Positions 6,254-9,383 of a DNA stretch of 9,383 nt are shown here, piece by piece. How positions within the stretch are numbered: position 1 is the first letter of the stretch; each line of letters begins with the position of its first letter. Source of the stretch: Mycobacterium sp. GTDB taxonomy: Bacteria > Actinomycetota > Actinomycetes > Mycobacteriales > Mycobacteriaceae. Below the pieces are notes generated by a model that ran no database searches, was not told the DNA's origin, and worked only from the letters and a program-made list of their open reading frames with translations. The DNA is taken from NCBI GenBank assembly GCA_023264755.1, contig JAHFVB010000060.1:1-9383 (forward strand), given 5' to 3'. The position numbers were made by a program, and so were the translations under genes.

Positions 6254-7255
6254 TCAGGCCTTGGTTGCGTTCATTAGCTCCACTATCCGTTGCAGATCGT
6301 CGACCGACCCGAACTCGACCACGATCTTGCCTTTTCGTTTGCCAAGGCTCACCGACACCCGCGTATCGAACGCCGTGGACAGCTGTTCAGCAACGTCCTG
6401 GAGCCCCGGCATCTGGATCGGCTTGCGCCGTGGGTTCGTCGGCGTCCCCGGCGCGGAATCCACCTCACGGTTGGCGAGCGTGACCGCCTCTTCGGTAGCG
6501 CGGACGGACAGCCCCTCGGCGACGATGCGCGCCGCGAGCTCCTCCTGCTTCTCCGGTCCACCCTCGAGCGCGAGCACGGCCCGGGCGTGCCCGGCGGATA
6601 GCACGCCGGCCGCGACGCGACGCTGGACGGCGATCGGCAAGCGCATCAGCCGAATCATGTTCGTGATCACCGGTCGGGAGCGTCCGATGCGTGCCGCCAA
6701 TTCGTCGTGTGTCACGCCGAACTCGTCGAGCAACTGTTGGTAGGCCGCGGCCTCTTCCAACGGGTTGAGCTGTGCCCGGTGGATGTTCTCCAAGAGGGCA
6801 TCGCGCAACATGCTGTCGTCGGCGGTCTCCCGCACGATGGCCGGAATCGCCTCCAGGCCCGCCTGCTGTGCCGCGCGCCAGCGCCGCTCCCCCATCACCA
6901 GTTGGTAGCGCGCAGCGCCGTCGACCGCCGGCAGCTCGCGCACGACGATCGGCTGCATGAGCCCGAACTCGCGGATGGAGTGGACGAGTTCCGCGAGCGC
7001 CTCCCCGTCGAAGACCTGCCGGGGTTGCTTTGGGTTCGGTTCGATGGCCGTCGGCGCAATCTCGCGGTACACCGCTCCGACGTCCGCGATCGGGGCCGGG
7101 TCACTCGGGGCCGGACGACCACCCAGCACGACGTCGGCCGCGGCCGCGCCCATGCTGGGGGTCAGCTGTCCCGCATCCTCGCCCTCGCTCGGACCGGTCG
7201 GAATGAGCGAGGCCAGTCCACGACCGAGGCCGGTGCGCTTACGTGGCTGCGTCAT
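6254..7255 (-). CDS. parB: Chromosome partitioning protein ParB (parS-binding CTPase clamp)
   Basis: The 333-residue product binds the parS sites seen in this window, spreads on DNA as a CTP-controlled clamp and drives origin segregation with ParA. The N-terminal [13 protein letters not shown] (6-18) is the usual ParA-contact segment. A long acidic/Ala-Pro linker follows. The ParB/CTPase domain starts with [12 protein letters not shown] (72-83) and has GERRWRA at 122-128 and ENIHR at 156-160. The parS-reading helix-turn-helix is about 176-207 ([14 protein letters not shown]: [19 protein letters not shown]). The C-terminal dimer domain is about 285-333. ATG at 7255-7253 is chosen over an upstream in-frame start at 7348: it leaves the standard N-terminus, follows AAGGAAAGGGA by 8 nt, and does not overlap parA. 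It lies 52 nt downstream of parA, as part of one operon. Corresponds to Rv3917c. Confidence 0.96.
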   Translation of the reverse strand: MTQPRKRTGLGRGLASLIPTGPSEGEDAGQLTPSMGAAAADVVLGGRPAPSDPAPIADVGAVYREIAPTAIEPNPKQPRQVFDGEALAELVHSIREFGLMQPIVVRELPAVDGAARYQLVMGERRWRAAQQAGLEAIPAIVRETADDSMLRDALLENIHRAQLNPLEEAAAYQQLLDEFGVTHDELAARIGRSRPVITNMIRLMRLPIAVQRRVAAGVLSAGHARAVLALEGGPEKQEELAARIVAEGLSVRATEEAVTLANREVDSAPGTPTNPRRKPIQMPGLQDVAEQLSTAFDTRVSVSLGKRKGKIVVEFGSVDDLQRIVELMNATKA

Positions 7256-7307
7256 GCTCGACGTCCCTTTCCTTCGGCGTGTTGCGAACCCGATTCGATG
7301 CTGCCCT

Positions 7308-9073
<1,766 letters not shown>

Positions 9074-9080
9074 CTACCGT

Positions 9081-9094
9081 GGCGGCTTGCCGCC
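9081..9094. repeat. Small stable hairpin beside parS site 3
   Basis: GGCGG (9081-9085) and CCGCC (9090-9094) flank a CTTG tetraloop, or a 6-bp stem with a TT loop. It ends 6 nt before parS site 3. Role unknown; part of its sequence (GGCTTGCC) is repeated before parS site 4. Confidence 0.45.
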
Positions 9095-9100
9095 GCACCA

Positions 9101-9116
9101 CGTTTCACGTGAAACA
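9101..9116. promoter_or_regulatory. parS site 3 (one mismatch), jag-rsmG gap
   Basis: CGTTTCACGTGAAACA, one outer base different from consensus. Centre-to-centre distance is 125 bp to site 2 and 123 bp to site 4. Its right side continues into the 26-bp repeat shared with site 4. Confidence 0.85.
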
Positions 9117-9127
9117 TCCTCCGAATC
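9102..9127 (+). repeat. 26-bp direct repeat, copy 1
   Basis: Fifteen bases of parS site 3 plus the next 11 bases (ending TCCTCCGAATC) are identical to 9225-9250. The identity beyond the palindrome is not needed for ParB recognition, so it points to a local duplication. Confidence 0.85.
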
Positions 9128-9162
9128 GACTCACTTGAGGCCGTCCCGATCGGGCGGCGGCA

Positions 9163-9183
9163 CCGGACTCCGTTCGGGTCCGG
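9163..9183. terminator. Hairpin between the two parS repeats
   Basis: CCGGACTC (9163-9170) pairs with GGGTCCGG (9176-9183), 8 pairs including one T-G wobble, around a 5-nt CGTTC loop. It lies between jag and rsmG on their transcript and could be an attenuator or terminator. No U-run is present. Confidence 0.38.
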
Positions 9184-9223
9184 AAATGCCACAGCCGCCC
9201 GCAGCGGGTCTGGAGGCTTGCCA

Positions 9224-9239
9224 TGTTTCACGTGAAACA
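9224..9239. promoter_or_regulatory. parS site 4 (perfect), jag-rsmG gap
   Basis: TGTTTCACGTGAAACA, exact consensus, extended to an 18-bp palindrome by flanking A and T (9223-9240), exactly like site 1. It lies 59 nt from the jag stop codon. Confidence 0.95.
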
Positions 9240-9250
9240 TCCTCCGAATC
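9225..9250 (+). repeat. 26-bp direct repeat, copy 2
   Basis: Identical to 9102-9127. Both copies are preceded by GGCTTGCC (9084-9091 and 9215-9222), at 10 and 2 nt distance, so the original duplicated unit was probably longer and later changed by a small insertion or deletion. Confidence 0.85.
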
Positions 9251-9298
9251 CGCGGCCGGGCGGCCGGGCTGGAAACTACATCGGTGTAACTAAGCGGG

Positions 9299-9383
9299 CT
9301 ATCCGTCGATCAACACGACGACACGGCGAGCCGGCTCGGCACCCTCGCTCTCGCTGCGGACACCGTCCACTGCGGCTACGGCC
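9299..9383 (-). CDS. jag: Jag-family KH/R3H RNA-binding protein, C-terminal end (5' part beyond window)
   Basis: Partial gene. Reading leftward from 9382, 27 codons end at TAG (9301-9299) and give AVAAVDGVRSESEGAEP followed by ARRVVVLIDG. The SESEG..P.RRVVV ending is the hallmark C-terminus of R3H domains in Jag/EloR/KhpB-type proteins and matches the end of Rv3920c closely. As known, the family has a KH and an R3H domain, binds RNA, and in other bacteria affects cell elongation and sporulation. It is the expected gene between yidC and rsmG near the origin. Only the tail is visible, so completeness of the rest cannot be judged. Confidence 0.9.
   Translation of the reverse strand, partial: AVAAVDGVRSESEGAEPARRVVVLIDG

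Overview
The window is a stretch of chromosome from a mycobacterium (Mycobacterium or Mycolicibacterium, sensu lato). The DNA is GC-rich. Every gene matches, in protein motifs and in order, the block that lies just before dnaA in Mycobacterium tuberculosis (Rv3910 to Rv3920c). The order seen is murJ/mviN 3' end, sigM, rsmA, trxB, trxC and cwlM on the + strand, then an Rv3916c-like gene, parB, parA, rsmG (gid) and the jag 3' end on the - strand. I cannot name the species from sequence alone. By synteny the replication origin should lie a few kb beyond the right end.

Left part (1-2452). The 3' end of a MurJ-type lipid II flippase carries the long mycobacterial C-terminal extension: the end of a pseudokinase domain, one membrane span and an outer galactose-binding-like domain. 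It is followed by the ECF sigma factor gene sigM and its membrane anti-sigma factor gene rsmA.

Middle (2453-5268). The thioredoxin reductase and thioredoxin pair trxB-trxC is preceded by a promoter that fits the SigH/SigE type (oxidative and heat stress). Next is cwlM, which encodes an amidase-fold protein whose zinc and catalytic residues have been replaced. In mycobacteria this protein is a PknB-phosphorylated regulator of peptidoglycan synthesis, not a hydrolase.

Right part (5269-9383, all - strand). A GNAT-like conserved protein of unknown substrate converges on cwlM with a 5-nt gap. Then comes the chromosome segregation and ribosome methylation group jag-rsmG-parA-parB. Four parS centromere sites (core TGTTTCACGTGAAACA, two perfect and two with one mismatch) lie inside parA, across the rsmG start, and twice between rsmG and jag. 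The last two belong to a duplicated 26-bp unit.

The genes form a conserved neighbourhood that joins cell-wall synthesis control (MurJ, CwlM), envelope and redox stress response (SigM/RsmA, TrxB/TrxC) and chromosome partitioning (ParAB-parS). I see no mobile element, CRISPR array, tRNA or rRNA, and no convincing wholly new system. The points worth a second look are the parS layout and its overlap with coding and start signals, the degenerate amidase site of CwlM, a stress promoter fused to a terminator hairpin, and a possible leaderless sigM.
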